This document shows positions 17,076 to 26,290 of a stretch of DNA of 64,000 nt, piece after piece. The position numbers and the translations under genes are program-made. The DNA is from Maribacter sp044594925. Its GTDB lineage: Bacteria > Bacteroidota > Bacteroidia > Flavobacteriales > Flavobacteriaceae. Position 1 is the stretch's first letter; every line of letters starts with the position of its first letter. The stretch spans positions 1,922,001 to 1,986,000 of the forward strand of contig NZ_CP138991.1 of assembly GCF_044594925.1 (NCBI RefSeq), written 5' to 3'. The notes beneath the pieces were generated by a model. It was given only the letters and a program-made list of their open reading frames with translations, was not told where the DNA came from and made no database searches.

Positions 17076-19289
17076 CTATTTAATAAACAATAGTTCCCCG
17101 TATTTAGTTAATGGCCATAATTGGTCTTCTACGAGCTTCTCCAACTTATCGGAATGCAATCGAATCTTATCAAAATAAGGTTTTACGTTGTCGCAATAGG
17201 CAACCGCTCTCTTTTTACTGTCTTTTAAAGTGTTTGCTTTTTTACGGGCCTCCGTCATTGCATCGGTAAGTTTTTTAAGTTCGATTAAATGTTCTCCTAT
17301 TTCCTCTATCATGGTTAGTTGACCTTCAGAAAAACTCTTATGCGCAGCTCCATAGATCTCCTTAAGACCAGAAACATTAGTTATCAATTTATTTTGATAA
17401 GCTATTGCCGCAGGTATAACCCTACTGTAGACAAGGTCACCTAATACCCTTCCTTCTATCTGCAGATGAAGAATATATGCTTCCAATTCTACTTCTACCC
17501 TGGCACCAACTTCCACATCACTCATCACCTTCATCGTCTTAAACAAAGAAAGACTTTCTTTTGAGCTAAGAACATTCAGGGCGTCCGGGGTATTTTTGTT
17601 ATTACTTAATTTTCTCTTTTTTGCTTCGTTCTCCCATTCTTTACTATAACCGTCCCCATCAAAACGAATTCTTTTAGAAGTCTTTATATATTCTCTAAGG
17701 ACATTGAATATTGCCTCATCTTTCTTTAGATTCTTCTTGTCTATCAAGGCATCTACCTCCTTTTTAAAATCCTTAAGCTGTTTAGCAACTATCGTATTTA
17801 AAATGGTCATAGGTTTGGCACAATTGGTCTTTGCCCCAACGCCACGCATTTCAAACTTATTACCCGTAAAAGCGAAGGGGGAAGTTCTGTTACGGTCTGT
17901 GTTATCCAGTAAAATTTCAGGGATTTTTCCAACTACATTTAACTTTAGTTCCGTCTTTTCCTTTGGCGAAAGTTTACCTTGGCTTACACCTTCCAATTCA
18001 TCAAGAACACGACCTAACTGTTTGCCTATAAAAATTGAAAAAATAGCCGGCGGTGCCTCATTGGCTCCCAATCTATGGTCATTACTTGCCGAAGCGATAG
18101 ACGAACGCAATAGTTCTTCATACGTATTTACCGCTTTTATAGTGTTAATAAAAAAGGTCAAGAACTGAAGGTTCTTCATGGGTGTAGCGCCCGGACTCAA
18201 AAGGTTTGTTCCGGTATCCGTAGCCAAGGACCAATTGTTATGCTTTCCAGAGCCATTAATATTTGAAAAGGGTTTTTCATGAAAGAGAACTTTAAAATGA
18301 TGTCTGTCCGCAATTTTATCCATAACATCCATCAGCAGTAGGTTATGATCTACGGCCAAATTGGCCTCCTCAAAAACCGGAGCCAGCTCAAACTGGTTCG
18401 GCGCAACCTCGTTATGCCGTGTTTTGACCGGAATACCTAGCTTGGTGCATTCCTTTTCCAAATCACTCATAAAACTCAGCACCCTACTAGGAATAACCCC
18501 AAAATAATGGTCATCTAATTGTTGACCCTTTGCAGCGGTATTGCCTAGCAAGGTCCTACCGGTCATGATAATGTCAGGTCTAGAATGGGCAAGGGCCTTA
18601 TCTATCAAGAAATATTCTTGCTCCCAACCTAATGTTGCATTTACCTTGGCCACGTTCTTATCAAAATATTTAGCAACTGCGGTAGCTGCTTCATCAACCG
18701 CGTGTAAAGCTCTTAACAGGGGAGCTTTATTATCTAATGCTTCACCTGTGTATGAGACAAAAATCGTAGGAATACATAAAGTTGTACCATATATAAATGC
18801 CGGTGAAGTTGGGTCCCAAGCCGTGTATCCTCTTGCTTCAAAAGTATTTCTTATGCCTCCACTAGGAAAGCTTGATGCGTCAGGTTCCTGCTGAACCAGT
18901 TGTCCGCCTCCAAACTTTTCTAAAGCCGTACCATCCGGAAGTAAATCAAAAAAAGCGTCGTGCTTTTCTGCAGTAGCCCCTGTCAAAGGCTGAAACCAGT
19001 GGGTATAATGCGTAGCTCCCATAGAAATAGCCCATCCTTTCATAGCCTCGGCGACTTGGTCTGCAATTTTACGGTCTATCTTAGACCCAGAAAAAATAGC
19101 CCCTTTAACACTTGCCAATGCATCTTTAGTTAGGTATTGCAGCATTCGCTGCTCATTAAAGACGTTAACTCCAAATAACTCTGACCGCCTTCCCTTTTCT
19201 TCAATAGCGACTGGACTTCTCCCTTGGCTTTCTGCGATTGCTGCTGATCTAAATACTGACATATGGCTTTGATAAATTATTAATTCCAC
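17076..19289 (-). CDS. glnN: Glutamine synthetase, type III
   Basis: This enzyme forms glutamine from glutamate, ammonia and ATP. The 737-aa length marks the GSIII class found in Bacteroidota and cyanobacteria. Recognisable segments are GWEQEYFLID (glutamate/metal site), TRHNEVAPNQFELAPVFEEA, FHEKPFSNINGSGKHNNWSL and NRTSPFAFTGNKFEMRGVG. A long C-terminal helical extension (about 550-737) is typical of GSIII. It is divergent from the type II enzyme across 167 bases, which probably hold both promoters. Confidence 0.96.
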   Translation of the reverse strand: MELIIYQSHMSVFRSAAIAESQGRSPVAIEEKGRRSELFGVNVFNEQRMLQYLTKDALASVKGAIFSGSKIDRKIADQVAEAMKGWAISMGATHYTHWFQPLTGATAEKHDAFFDLLPDGTALEKFGGGQLVQQEPDASSFPSGGIRNTFEARGYTAWDPTSPAFIYGTTLCIPTIFVSYTGEALDNKAPLLRALHAVDEAATAVAKYFDKNVAKVNATLGWEQEYFLIDKALAHSRPDIIMTGRTLLGNTAAKGQQLDDHYFGVIPSRVLSFMSDLEKECTKLGIPVKTRHNEVAPNQFELAPVFEEANLAVDHNLLLMDVMDKIADRHHFKVLFHEKPFSNINGSGKHNNWSLATDTGTNLLSPGATPMKNLQFLTFFINTIKAVNTYEELLRSSIASASNDHRLGANEAPPAIFSIFIGKQLGRVLDELEGVSQGKLSPKEKTELKLNVVGKIPEILLDNTDRNRTSPFAFTGNKFEMRGVGAKTNCAKPMTILNTIVAKQLKDFKKEVDALIDKKNLKKDEAIFNVLREYIKTSKRIRFDGDGYSKEWENEAKKRKLSNNKNTPDALNVLSSKESLSLFKTMKVMSDVEVGARVEVELEAYILHLQIEGRVLGDLVYSRVIPAAIAYQNKLITNVSGLKEIYGAAHKSFSEGQLTMIEEIGEHLIELKKLTDAMTEARKKANTLKDSKKRAVAYCDNVKPYFDKIRLHSDKLEKLVEDQLWPLTKYGELLFIK

Positions 19290-19411
19290 AAAATTACGTT
19301 CTTAAAATAGAAATATCACAAAATACCCATCAAAAAATGGGGGTCTATTTAAAATATTCTTATTTATAACGAATAACCCCCATAAAAATTCTTATAATTC
19401 CATAAAAAACA

Positions 19412-19419
19412 TATTTTTG
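19412..19419 (+). promoter_or_regulatory. Possible -7 box of the GSII gene
   Basis: TATTTTTG matches the Bacteroidota TAnnTTTG -7 consensus 38 bases before the GSII start codon, within the divergent promoter region. No TTG is found at the expected -33 distance, so support is partial. Confidence 0.4.
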
Positions 19420-19456
19420 TCTGTCTTTTAAAATAGTAACATAACGACCACACATT

Positions 19457-20473
19457 ATGAGCAAAACAAAATTAGAGTACATCTGGTTAGATGGATATTT
19501 TCCAACACAGAACATGCGTAGTAAAACCAAAGTAGTAAATGACTTTGGAGGTAAATTGGAGGACTGCCCAATGTGGTCTTTTGATGGAAGTTCTACAAGA
19601 CAAGCAGAAGGTGGGTCTTCTGATTGTTTATTGAAACCTGTAGCTATTTTTCCCGATCCTGCACGTAAAGATGCATTCTTGGTAATGACTGAAGTTTTAA
19701 ACGCAGATGGCACTCCACACGAATCTAACGGTAGAGCTACTATTGATGATGATGATAATGATTTTTGGTTTGGTTTTGAGCAGGAGTACTTTATTATGGA
19801 TACAGCGACCGACCTTCCATTAGGGTTTCCTAGAGGAGGTTACCCAGCACCACAAGGTATGTACTACTGTTCTGTTGGTGGGAAAAACACCCATGGAAGA
19901 GATTTAGTTGAGGAGCATGCCGATCTTTGTATCGCTGCGGGATTAAACTTTGAAGGTATTAACCAAGAAGTTGCTTCCGGACAATGGGAATATCAGTTAT
20001 TCGCTAAAGGCGCTAAACTAGCTGGTGATGAGATATGGGTATCAAGATACCTATTGGATCGTTTAACAGAACAATATGGTTACTACATTGAGTACCACCC
20101 AAAACCATTAGGTAAAGATTTAGATTGGAACGGTTCTGGTATGCACGCCAACTTCTCTAACACAACTTTGAGAACATGTGGTGACAAAGCAACTTATGAA
20201 AAAATATGTGAAGCTTTCCGCCCCGTAGTAAAAGAGCACATTGCCGTATACGGTGAATTTAATGACCAACGTTTAACAGGAGATCACGAAACTGCTGCTA
20301 TCACAGACTTTAGCTTTGGTATTTCTGACCGTGGAGCATCTATACGTATTCCTATTATTACGGTAGAACAAGGATGGAAAGGTTGGTTAGAAGACAGAAG
20401 ACCAGCTTCTAACGGTGATCCTTATAAAATTGCGGGTAGAATCATTAAAACGGTTAAAAGCGCAAAAATTTAA
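19457..20473 (+). CDS. Glutamine synthetase, type II (eukaryote-like)
   Basis: The 338-aa length is typical of GSII, the short class best known from eukaryotes and some bacteria. It shows WSFDGSSTRQAEGGSSDC near residue 40, WFGFEQEYF, INQEVASGQWEYQLF, DWNGSGMHANFS and the C-terminal RGASIRIP segment. The reaction is the same as for GSIII. It is transcribed away from glnN and ends in a strong terminator. Having GSIII and GSII back to back suggests different regulation or affinity, for example under nitrogen limitation (inference). Confidence 0.94.
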   Translation: MSKTKLEYIWLDGYFPTQNMRSKTKVVNDFGGKLEDCPMWSFDGSSTRQAEGGSSDCLLKPVAIFPDPARKDAFLVMTEVLNADGTPHESNGRATIDDDDNDFWFGFEQEYFIMDTATDLPLGFPRGGYPAPQGMYYCSVGGKNTHGRDLVEEHADLCIAAGLNFEGINQEVASGQWEYQLFAKGAKLAGDEIWVSRYLLDRLTEQYGYYIEYHPKPLGKDLDWNGSGMHANFSNTTLRTCGDKATYEKICEAFRPVVKEHIAVYGEFNDQRLTGDHETAAITDFSFGISDRGASIRIPIITVEQGWKGWLEDRRPASNGDPYKIAGRIIKTVKSAKI

Positions 20474-20500
20474 TAAACCGAATTAATTGTTGATAATGAA

Positions 20501-20532
20501 AAACGCCTCTGTAATTACAGAGGCGTTTTTTT
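20501..20532. terminator. Bidirectional terminator between GSII and the next gene
   Basis: A perfect 14-bp inverted repeat (20501-20528, AAACGCCTCTGTAA with its complement) is flanked by A and T runs. It can terminate the GSII gene on the plus strand and the convergent carboxypeptidase-like-domain gene on the minus strand, whose stop codon touches it. Confidence 0.9.
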
Positions 20533-22138
20533 AATCCTTGAATTTCTGAAGTGGTGTATTCATCCAATAGTCATTAAAATTATCTGGTTTAATAATGGGT
20601 TGACTTTTAGTATAAATAGGTTGCATTCCATTCATGTACCTACCATTATTTCGTGGCATAATAAATGGTTTTACTTCTTGAACGAAAAATTCACGAAACT
20701 GATTATATTCTTTTGTATAGCTCTTATTGATTACATTCCCATGAATATCATTGATATTATTCACTTTAAAATAGATAAGTTTCTGATTCAATGGGATATT
20801 CCTCTTAACCGCAGATATTAAATCCTCCCACATAAGACGTTCTTTTGTAGAAATTAAACCTGGATATAAAAAAACTTTTTTTCCTAAAATCAACGATCTT
20901 TTGAACTTGATCCTACGACCCTTGAAATAACCTCTGAAGTTCTTCATTCCTACATCATTGCCCAAATCAATTTCTTCATTAAAAGTAAGTTCAAACCTTT
21001 TCTTATCGAGGTCTACACCAATATGTATCACATTAAATGGAGGGCGTATTCGCAATTTAAAAGTATTATGAAAAGAAATATAATTGAGATACATTTTATC
21101 GTTTACTCCCCTCTTGTACGATGTATTTATTTCAAATATCAGTTTATTACTATTTTCAGCTTTTGTCTTCTTTGCTATTTTATTGCTTTGTCTAAGATAA
21201 ACCGCATACTCTAACTTGTGTATGGCAAAATCAAAAGTGGATATGTATATTTTTCCAAATGCCAAATGCCGTTCATCTATTTTTTGGAATTTGACCACAT
21301 AAAGGATTTCATCAGCGCTATTAGTATTAGATAACCTTTTGAAGGAATGATTTCTTAATATATCACCATTATTCACCTCATTTATAAAATCATAAGTATT
21401 TAAACGATAATTCCTAATAGCATCATGCGTTTTTAATATTGTGAATTCATTTCCTCCATAATCAGAGAGAAAAGCATTCGTAATCGTTTTTCTACCAGTA
21501 TTATAATCGTACAGATTATCCGCTACGGTATCTCTTCTAAATTGATTATTTTGTTCATAAGCATAAATCTGAACCTTTGTTGTGGACGTGTCAATTTGGT
21601 CAAAACCAGCGTCGAAAACTTCTAGTATGGCTTCGTTAAGATTAATATACTCTTCCTTTTCAATTTGATAATCTCGATAATAACCAATGGTTGAAAATGG
21701 ATGATTAGGATAATTTTTGGGAATACTTTCTATTGCCTCCCTAACGATTTGCTTTGCTGATCGTCTTCGTCTTCTCTTATACTCCGCAGTAACTATAGCT
21801 TCTTGAAGCACAGCAACACTTGGGTATAATTTAAGCACATAAACACTATCCTTGTTCAAGGTCTGCATGGCCACCTCTTTAGTTTTATAGCCTAAACTGG
21901 ATATCTCCAAAATATCACCGTAAGTCCTGTATTTTAAAGGAATCCTAAAACCTCCATCGACATTAGAAATTACTCCTAAGGCTCTATCCTTAACCCTAAT
22001 ATTTGCAAAAACAATAGGCTCTTTTGTTTCGGCATCTATTAAACTACCCCGAATAAAATCCCTTTCTTGGGCAGAACCGCAGGCGAATGCCCCAAGAAAC
22101 AAGCCAAGAACCAATATTTTTAAGAAGTTACTTTTCAC
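20531..22138 (-). CDS. Carboxypeptidase-like regulatory domain protein, probably outer-membrane associated
   Basis: The 535-aa protein has a signal peptide (about 1-23; a Cys in GAFAC could also be lipidated). It has an N-terminal beta-sandwich of the CarboxypepD_reg-like type (about 28-115, with RGSLIDAETKEPIVFANI and SNVDGGFRIP). An Arg-rich segment (KRRRRR, about 121) follows, and then a long beta-rich region with aromatic/basic repeats. It lacks a TonB plug and is too short for a full SusC barrel. Similar exported proteins are common in Flavobacteria and their role is unknown. It is convergent with GSII and shares its terminator. Confidence 0.78.
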   Translation of the reverse strand: MKSNFLKILVLGLFLGAFACGSAQERDFIRGSLIDAETKEPIVFANIRVKDRALGVISNVDGGFRIPLKYRTYGDILEISSLGYKTKEVAMQTLNKDSVYVLKLYPSVAVLQEAIVTAEYKRRRRRSAKQIVREAIESIPKNYPNHPFSTIGYYRDYQIEKEEYINLNEAILEVFDAGFDQIDTSTTKVQIYAYEQNNQFRRDTVADNLYDYNTGRKTITNAFLSDYGGNEFTILKTHDAIRNYRLNTYDFINEVNNGDILRNHSFKRLSNTNSADEILYVVKFQKIDERHLAFGKIYISTFDFAIHKLEYAVYLRQSNKIAKKTKAENSNKLIFEINTSYKRGVNDKMYLNYISFHNTFKLRIRPPFNVIHIGVDLDKKRFELTFNEEIDLGNDVGMKNFRGYFKGRRIKFKRSLILGKKVFLYPGLISTKERLMWEDLISAVKRNIPLNQKLIYFKVNNINDIHGNVINKSYTKEYNQFREFFVQEVKPFIMPRNNGRYMNGMQPIYTKSQPIIKPDNFNDYWMNTPLQKFKD

Positions 22139-22153
22139 TAAAAAATAGTATTA

Positions 22154-23092
22154 CTACGAAATAGTAATATAAACAAAAGCCAAGTAAATTCCCACAAGAA
22201 TTATACCATCGCGCCAACCTAAACGAAGGCCTTTTGGAATGAAAACCAAGGGTAGGATAATAAAGGAAATTCCCAACATCCAAAAAATATCGTTACTTAA
22301 CAGACCGTCGTCCACTACTTTAATTGGCGTTATTATGGATGTGATACCAAGTACTGCAAGTAAATTAAATATATTAGAACCGATAAGATTCCCTAGAGAA
22401 ATAGCTTTTTCCTTTTTAATAACCGCTATTATTGAGGCTGCCAGCTCAGGTATACTTGTACCTACAGAGACAACAGTAATTGCAATTACCCTTTCGCTTA
22501 CCCCAAAAACGGTGGCCATACCCACAGCACCGGTTATCAATAATTCTGAACCGCCCCATAAGGCAAGACCTCCTAAACCTAAAAACAGCACTGTTTTATA
22601 TAGTGGAAGCGCAATGGCAACAACATTCTCTTCCTCATCTACTGCCGGTTTTTGAAAACGGAGCAAATAGACTAAAAATAAGAAAAGACAGACCACCATG
22701 GTAATACCTTCGTATTGCTCTAAAACACCATCAAAATAGATAAACCCAAAGAATAAAAGGGAAGCGAGCATCATAACCGGCCAATCTGTGGTATAAAAAC
22801 TCCGTTTCACATTTATAGGGCCAAGTATTACCGTAACAGCCAAGACAAGCCCAAGATTTGCAATATTTGACCCAACTACATTTCCTAATGCCAAATCGGG
22901 AAATCCATCAAGAGCTGCGTTGATACTAACGATTAATTCTGGCGCAGAGGTTGCAAAAGAAACCACGGTCATACCAATGACAATTTTAGGTATGTTTAAT
23001 TTTAAGGAAAGGTCCACGGCCGATTTCAACAACCAATTACCACCTGCTATTAAGAGCAATAGGCCTCCCACTACGAATAAAAAGTCTTGCAT
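22154..23092 (-). CDS. Calcium/sodium antiporter, YrbG type
   Basis: The 312-aa inner-membrane protein has about ten hydrophobic helices. It carries the two inverted alpha-repeats of the Na/Ca exchanger family: SFATSAPELIVS with GNVVGSNIANLGLVL, and GTSIPELAASIIA with GNLIGSNIFNLLAVLG. The conserved acidic residues in the PEL motifs bind cation. It probably exports Ca2+ in exchange for Na+ or H+. It ends 15 bases before the next minus-strand gene, so the two may be co-transcribed. Confidence 0.93.
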   Translation of the reverse strand: MQDFLFVVGGLLLLIAGGNWLLKSAVDLSLKLNIPKIVIGMTVVSFATSAPELIVSINAALDGFPDLALGNVVGSNIANLGLVLAVTVILGPINVKRSFYTTDWPVMMLASLLFFGFIYFDGVLEQYEGITMVVCLFLFLVYLLRFQKPAVDEEENVVAIALPLYKTVLFLGLGGLALWGGSELLITGAVGMATVFGVSERVIAITVVSVGTSIPELAASIIAVIKKEKAISLGNLIGSNIFNLLAVLGITSIITPIKVVDDGLLSNDIFWMLGISFIILPLVFIPKGLRLGWRDGIILVGIYLAFVYITIS

Positions 23093-23180
23093 TTACAAGG
23101 TTTTCAACAAATATAGGTGAAGTATTATTTAAAACACTACATCCTTTTTTATTCAATCTAAAAACATTACAACTACACAA

Positions 23181-23230
23181 ATAGTTAAATAACTGTAAAT
23201 ATAGTTGTATAACTATAAAATTAGTTATAC
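23181..23230. promoter_or_regulatory. Candidate BlaI-type operator dyads
   Basis: Three related A/T-rich dyads precede the blaI-like gene: TAGTTAAATAACT (about 23182-23194), ATAGTTGTATAACTAT (23201-23216) and the half-site TAGTTATAC (23222-23230). They share the TAGTTA-TAACTA pattern. This layout fits autoregulation by the winged-helix repressor encoded just downstream. Confidence 0.55.
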
Positions 23231-23253
23231 GTTTGTTTAAACAGCAAACTATT

Positions 23254-23613
23254 ATGGAAAAACTCACCAATAAAGAGGAAGAAATCATGAAAATCCTTTG
23301 GACCTTAGAAAGAGCCTTTGTGAAGGAAATCATGGAGCAAATTACGGGAGACAAGCCTCATTATAATACCCTATCTACTATAGTAAGGAACTTAGAAGAA
23401 AAAAAATATGTTGATCACGAAGCTTTTGGAAAAACACATAGATACTTTCCATTAGTCAGTAAGGAAAACTACAGGCAAAAATATGTTAACTCTAGCATGG
23501 TAGACTACTTTGATAATTCGTATAAGAATTTAGTATCTTTTTTCGCCAAGGAAGAGAAAATTTCTATTGAAGACTTAAAAGAGATTATTAATCTTATTGA
23601 AAAGAAAAAATAA
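23254..23613 (+). CDS. BlaI/MecI/CopY-family transcriptional repressor
   Basis: The 119-aa protein begins at the ATG at 23254; an in-frame TTG seven codons upstream is less likely. It has a winged helix (about 1-80, with LTNKEEEIMKILWTLERAFV and YNTLSTIVRNLEEKKYV) and a C-terminal dimerisation helix, matching the BlaI family in length. Such repressors are inactivated by cleavage by their partner M56 membrane protease. That partner follows directly: the stop codon of this gene overlaps the next start by one base (TAATG). Confidence 0.92.
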   Translation: MEKLTNKEEEIMKILWTLERAFVKEIMEQITGDKPHYNTLSTIVRNLEEKKYVDHEAFGKTHRYFPLVSKENYRQKYVNSSMVDYFDNSYKNLVSFFAKEEKISIEDLKEIINLIEKKK

Positions 23614-25766
23614 TGGAAGTACTTCTAGAACATCTTATTAAGTCCGCTGCCATTCTATTCTTGTTTTTAGGAACATACTATCTATTTTTAAGGAATGAAA
23701 CATTTTTTAATAGCAACCGCTTGTTTTTGATAGGTGGACTATTGACCTCATTTCTGCTACCACTAATCAGTTTTACCAAAATAACATATGTTCCCCGACC
23801 AGCCGTCTCAACATTAGATGTGGCGGCCATAGAAAACCTTTCCGGGGTAAATTCATCTGCTAGCACCTTTAATTGGACGAACTTTACTATCATTATCTAT
23901 TTACTTGGAGTTTTGTATTTCATCATTAGACTAATGATTCAATTACGCGCTATATATGACCTTAAAAAGAGTAGTGACGTGGTTTCTGAAAATGAATTTT
24001 CCCACGTAAGAACCAATACGGCGATTTCTCCGTTTTCTTTCTTTAGATACATATTTTACTATCCAAACCAATTTTCTCATCAAGAGTTACGCACTATTAT
24101 AGCTCATGAGAAAATGCACGCAAGAGGAATGCATTCTTTAGATATATTATTTACCGAAATTGTGCTTATCCTAATGTGGTTTAACCCAGCAATATGGCTA
24201 TACAAGACTGTAATAAAACAAAACTTGGAATTTTTAGCGGATGCCAAGACCTGTAATGAGGGAGAAGATAAAAGAGCATATCAATATTTAATGTTGAAGC
24301 AAGCAACGGAACATCATAAAATAAACATAGTAAATCCATTTTTTAATTCAATCATCAAAAAACGAATAGTCATGTTAAATCAAAATCAATCAAAACGAAT
24401 TAATCTTCTTAAACTATTACTAATTCTCCCATTTTTAGGAATCTTCTTAGTAGGTTTCCATACAGAAGAAGTAGTGAAATTTTCCGAGGATACATCAACC
24501 GCTGCACTGGACCATGAAACCCCAGAATTTTTGAGTCCTGTAAAAGCTGAAGACCTCATCAGAGTTTCGGCAGATTTTGGACCAATGAGAAGCCCCTTCA
24601 CCAAAAAAATAGAGAATCACACGGGTATTGACTTGGTTACAAAAAGTGGCAAACCAGTTTCTGCAAGCGCTAACGGAGTTATAAAATCTAGCAACAAGGA
24701 TGAAAATAGAGGTAATTACATCATCATAGAACATGATGCCGGTTATAGTACTAAGTACATGCATTTAAGAGATAGGTCCGTATCCAAGGGAGAAAAAGTA
24801 CAGACTGGCGACCCAATAGGTCATGTTGGAAATACAGGAAAATCTACGGGGCCACATTTACATTTTGAAATATTAAAATCTCAAAAGGTCCTAAATCCTG
24901 CAAGCTTCGTACCTTTTAATACAACAAAAACCACGCAGACCTTAAAAACCGATTCCAAGAGAAATGCTAAATCCGCTGCAGTTATAGAATTGACGATAGC
25001 TAAAACCACCACCGATGCCCAACTGCTTAAAATGAAAACTGATTTAGCACAAGAAGGTATTGACTTTTCCTATACTATAGTAAGGAATGGTGCTAAAGAA
25101 ATAATCTCTTTAGAACTGGAACTTGTGAATGGAACAATTTCCACTGCAACTTACAATAGTAAAGGACAAACAGGCGCTAACAAAGATGGCATTAAACCCG
25201 TTTTTATATTTGTTGATACCCACAAAAACACAATAAGCGTGGGCAGAAGTCAGCATGAAAGGCACAGTAATGGTATGGTTTGGATTTCTGACAACGATGA
25301 ATCTGACGCTGAGGAAATTATCGTAAAAAAAGTTAATGGCAAGAAAATAACGATAATTAATGGCCAAAAGATACAAGAAGATGAATTTGAGGATAAGGAC
25401 ATACAACTAAATGAGAGTAATTTTGTATTCATTTCAGATGAGGACAAAAACTCCAAAAAAAGTATAGTCAAAATTTATCGAAGTAAAAATAAGGAGGGTG
25501 AAAAGAGTGTTTTTATACATACAGATTCAGAAGATGATAAAGACATGAAGGTAGTCGTCAAAAAAAATAATGCTTTTCTTTCTGGCAATAAAAAAGATGA
25601 ACCATTATATATTATTGATGGTGAAGATGCCGATAGGAAAACTATGAAAAAACTAGGTACAGATAAAATTGCCAGTATAAATGTTATAAAAGGAGATGCT
25701 GCAAAGAAAAAATATGGCAAAAAAGCAAAGAATGGTGTAATCGAAATAACTACAAAAAAACAATAA
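23613..25766 (+). CDS. BlaR1-like M56 sensor protease fused to an M23 domain and a plug-like tail
   Basis: The 717-aa protein has an unusual architecture. Residues 1-285 form a BlaR1-type membrane protease with several helices and zinc motif HEKMH (165-169), followed by a helix at 264-283. Residues about 310-430 form an M23 peptidase domain with the metal ligands His336, Asp340 and HLH (415-417). A long charged region (about 450-630) follows. The last 75 residues (PLYIIDGEDADRKTMKKL, then KNGVIEITTKK) resemble a TonB plug segment. BlaR1 proteins normally end in a penicillin-binding sensor; here a peptidoglycan-hydrolase fold replaces it. The partner is the BlaI-like repressor one base upstream. 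It may sense wall damage or antibiotics (inference). Confidence 0.87.
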   Translation: MEVLLEHLIKSAAILFLFLGTYYLFLRNETFFNSNRLFLIGGLLTSFLLPLISFTKITYVPRPAVSTLDVAAIENLSGVNSSASTFNWTNFTIIIYLLGVLYFIIRLMIQLRAIYDLKKSSDVVSENEFSHVRTNTAISPFSFFRYIFYYPNQFSHQELRTIIAHEKMHARGMHSLDILFTEIVLILMWFNPAIWLYKTVIKQNLEFLADAKTCNEGEDKRAYQYLMLKQATEHHKINIVNPFFNSIIKKRIVMLNQNQSKRINLLKLLLILPFLGIFLVGFHTEEVVKFSEDTSTAALDHETPEFLSPVKAEDLIRVSADFGPMRSPFTKKIENHTGIDLVTKSGKPVSASANGVIKSSNKDENRGNYIIIEHDAGYSTKYMHLRDRSVSKGEKVQTGDPIGHVGNTGKSTGPHLHFEILKSQKVLNPASFVPFNTTKTTQTLKTDSKRNAKSAAVIELTIAKTTTDAQLLKMKTDLAQEGIDFSYTIVRNGAKEIISLELELVNGTISTATYNSKGQTGANKDGIKPVFIFVDTHKNTISVGRSQHERHSNGMVWISDNDESDAEEIIVKKVNGKKITIINGQKIQEDEFEDKDIQLNESNFVFISDEDKNSKKSIVKIYRSKNKEGEKSVFIHTDSEDDKDMKVVVKKNNAFLSGNKKDEPLYIIDGEDADRKTMKKLGTDKIASINVIKGDAAKKKYGKKAKNGVIEITTKKQ

Positions 25767-25796
25767 GCTACTTTTTTTGCCTTAAATAATATAATG

Positions 25797-25828
25797 AAGA
25801 CCTGTCCATTAAAAAGGCAGGTCTTTTT
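25797..25828 (+). terminator. Terminator of the BlaI/BlaR-like operon
   Basis: An 8-bp stem (AAGACCTG with CAGGTCTT, 25797-25804 and 25818-25825) is followed by a T tract, 30 bases after the BlaR-like stop codon. Confidence 0.85.
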
Positions 25829-26131
25829 CATTTTCAAAGATGAAAAGTTTTATTTGTACAAAAAACTAATTGAAAAATCCCTTACAAATTATAACACGTT
25901 ACAAAAACGCTCTACAATTGTTCTTATATGAAATCATATTTATTATTTTTAATTATATAATATTACATCATTGTAGAGGTTATTATAAATACTATAACTA
26001 TTCTCATTTATAGACTTACATATTTGTATTTGATTGTATTGATTTAACAAAAATTACTTGCACTCAAACATACTTCCCCTATATCTTATTTGAATAATCG
26101 ATTACAATCAACTTTTGTATAACCTAAAACT
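25829..26131. other. Gene-free AT-rich stretch
   Basis: Very AT-rich sequence with no credible gene, RNA or repeat that I could recognise. It lies between the BlaR-like operon terminator and a short ORF at 26132. Confidence 0.5.
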
Positions 26132-26218
26132 ATGACATATGATAACCCTGATAAAGATTTTAGTTTACCTGTTTCTATCCGTATTAATATTAAGTCTATA
26201 ATTTATCTCGATAGATAA
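26132..26218 (+). CDS. Very short ORF, possible leader peptide
   Basis: A 28-codon ORF from an ATG (starting MTYDNPDKDFSLPVSIRI) ends 20 bases before a GC-rich hairpin, which is followed by the 50-aa gene at 26291. Leader-peptide attenuation is one reading. A chance ORF is equally possible, since it has no recognised homologue and no clear promoter. Confidence 0.25.
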   Translation: MTYDNPDKDFSLPVSIRINIKSIIYLDR

Positions 26219-26238
26219 ACTCAGAATGGCATAAATAG

Positions 26239-26259
26239 AACGCGGCTCTTTGCCGCGTT
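26239..26259 (+). terminator. GC-rich hairpin before the 50-aa gene
   Basis: A perfect 8-bp stem, AACGCGGC with GCCGCGTT, has a 5-base loop and is followed by TTAAATTTTT. It stands out in an AT-rich region. It could terminate a short transcript from upstream or attenuate the small gene that starts 31 bases later. Confidence 0.55.
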
Positions 26260-26290
26260 TAAATTTTTGTATTTTTGAAAAAACCAACTT

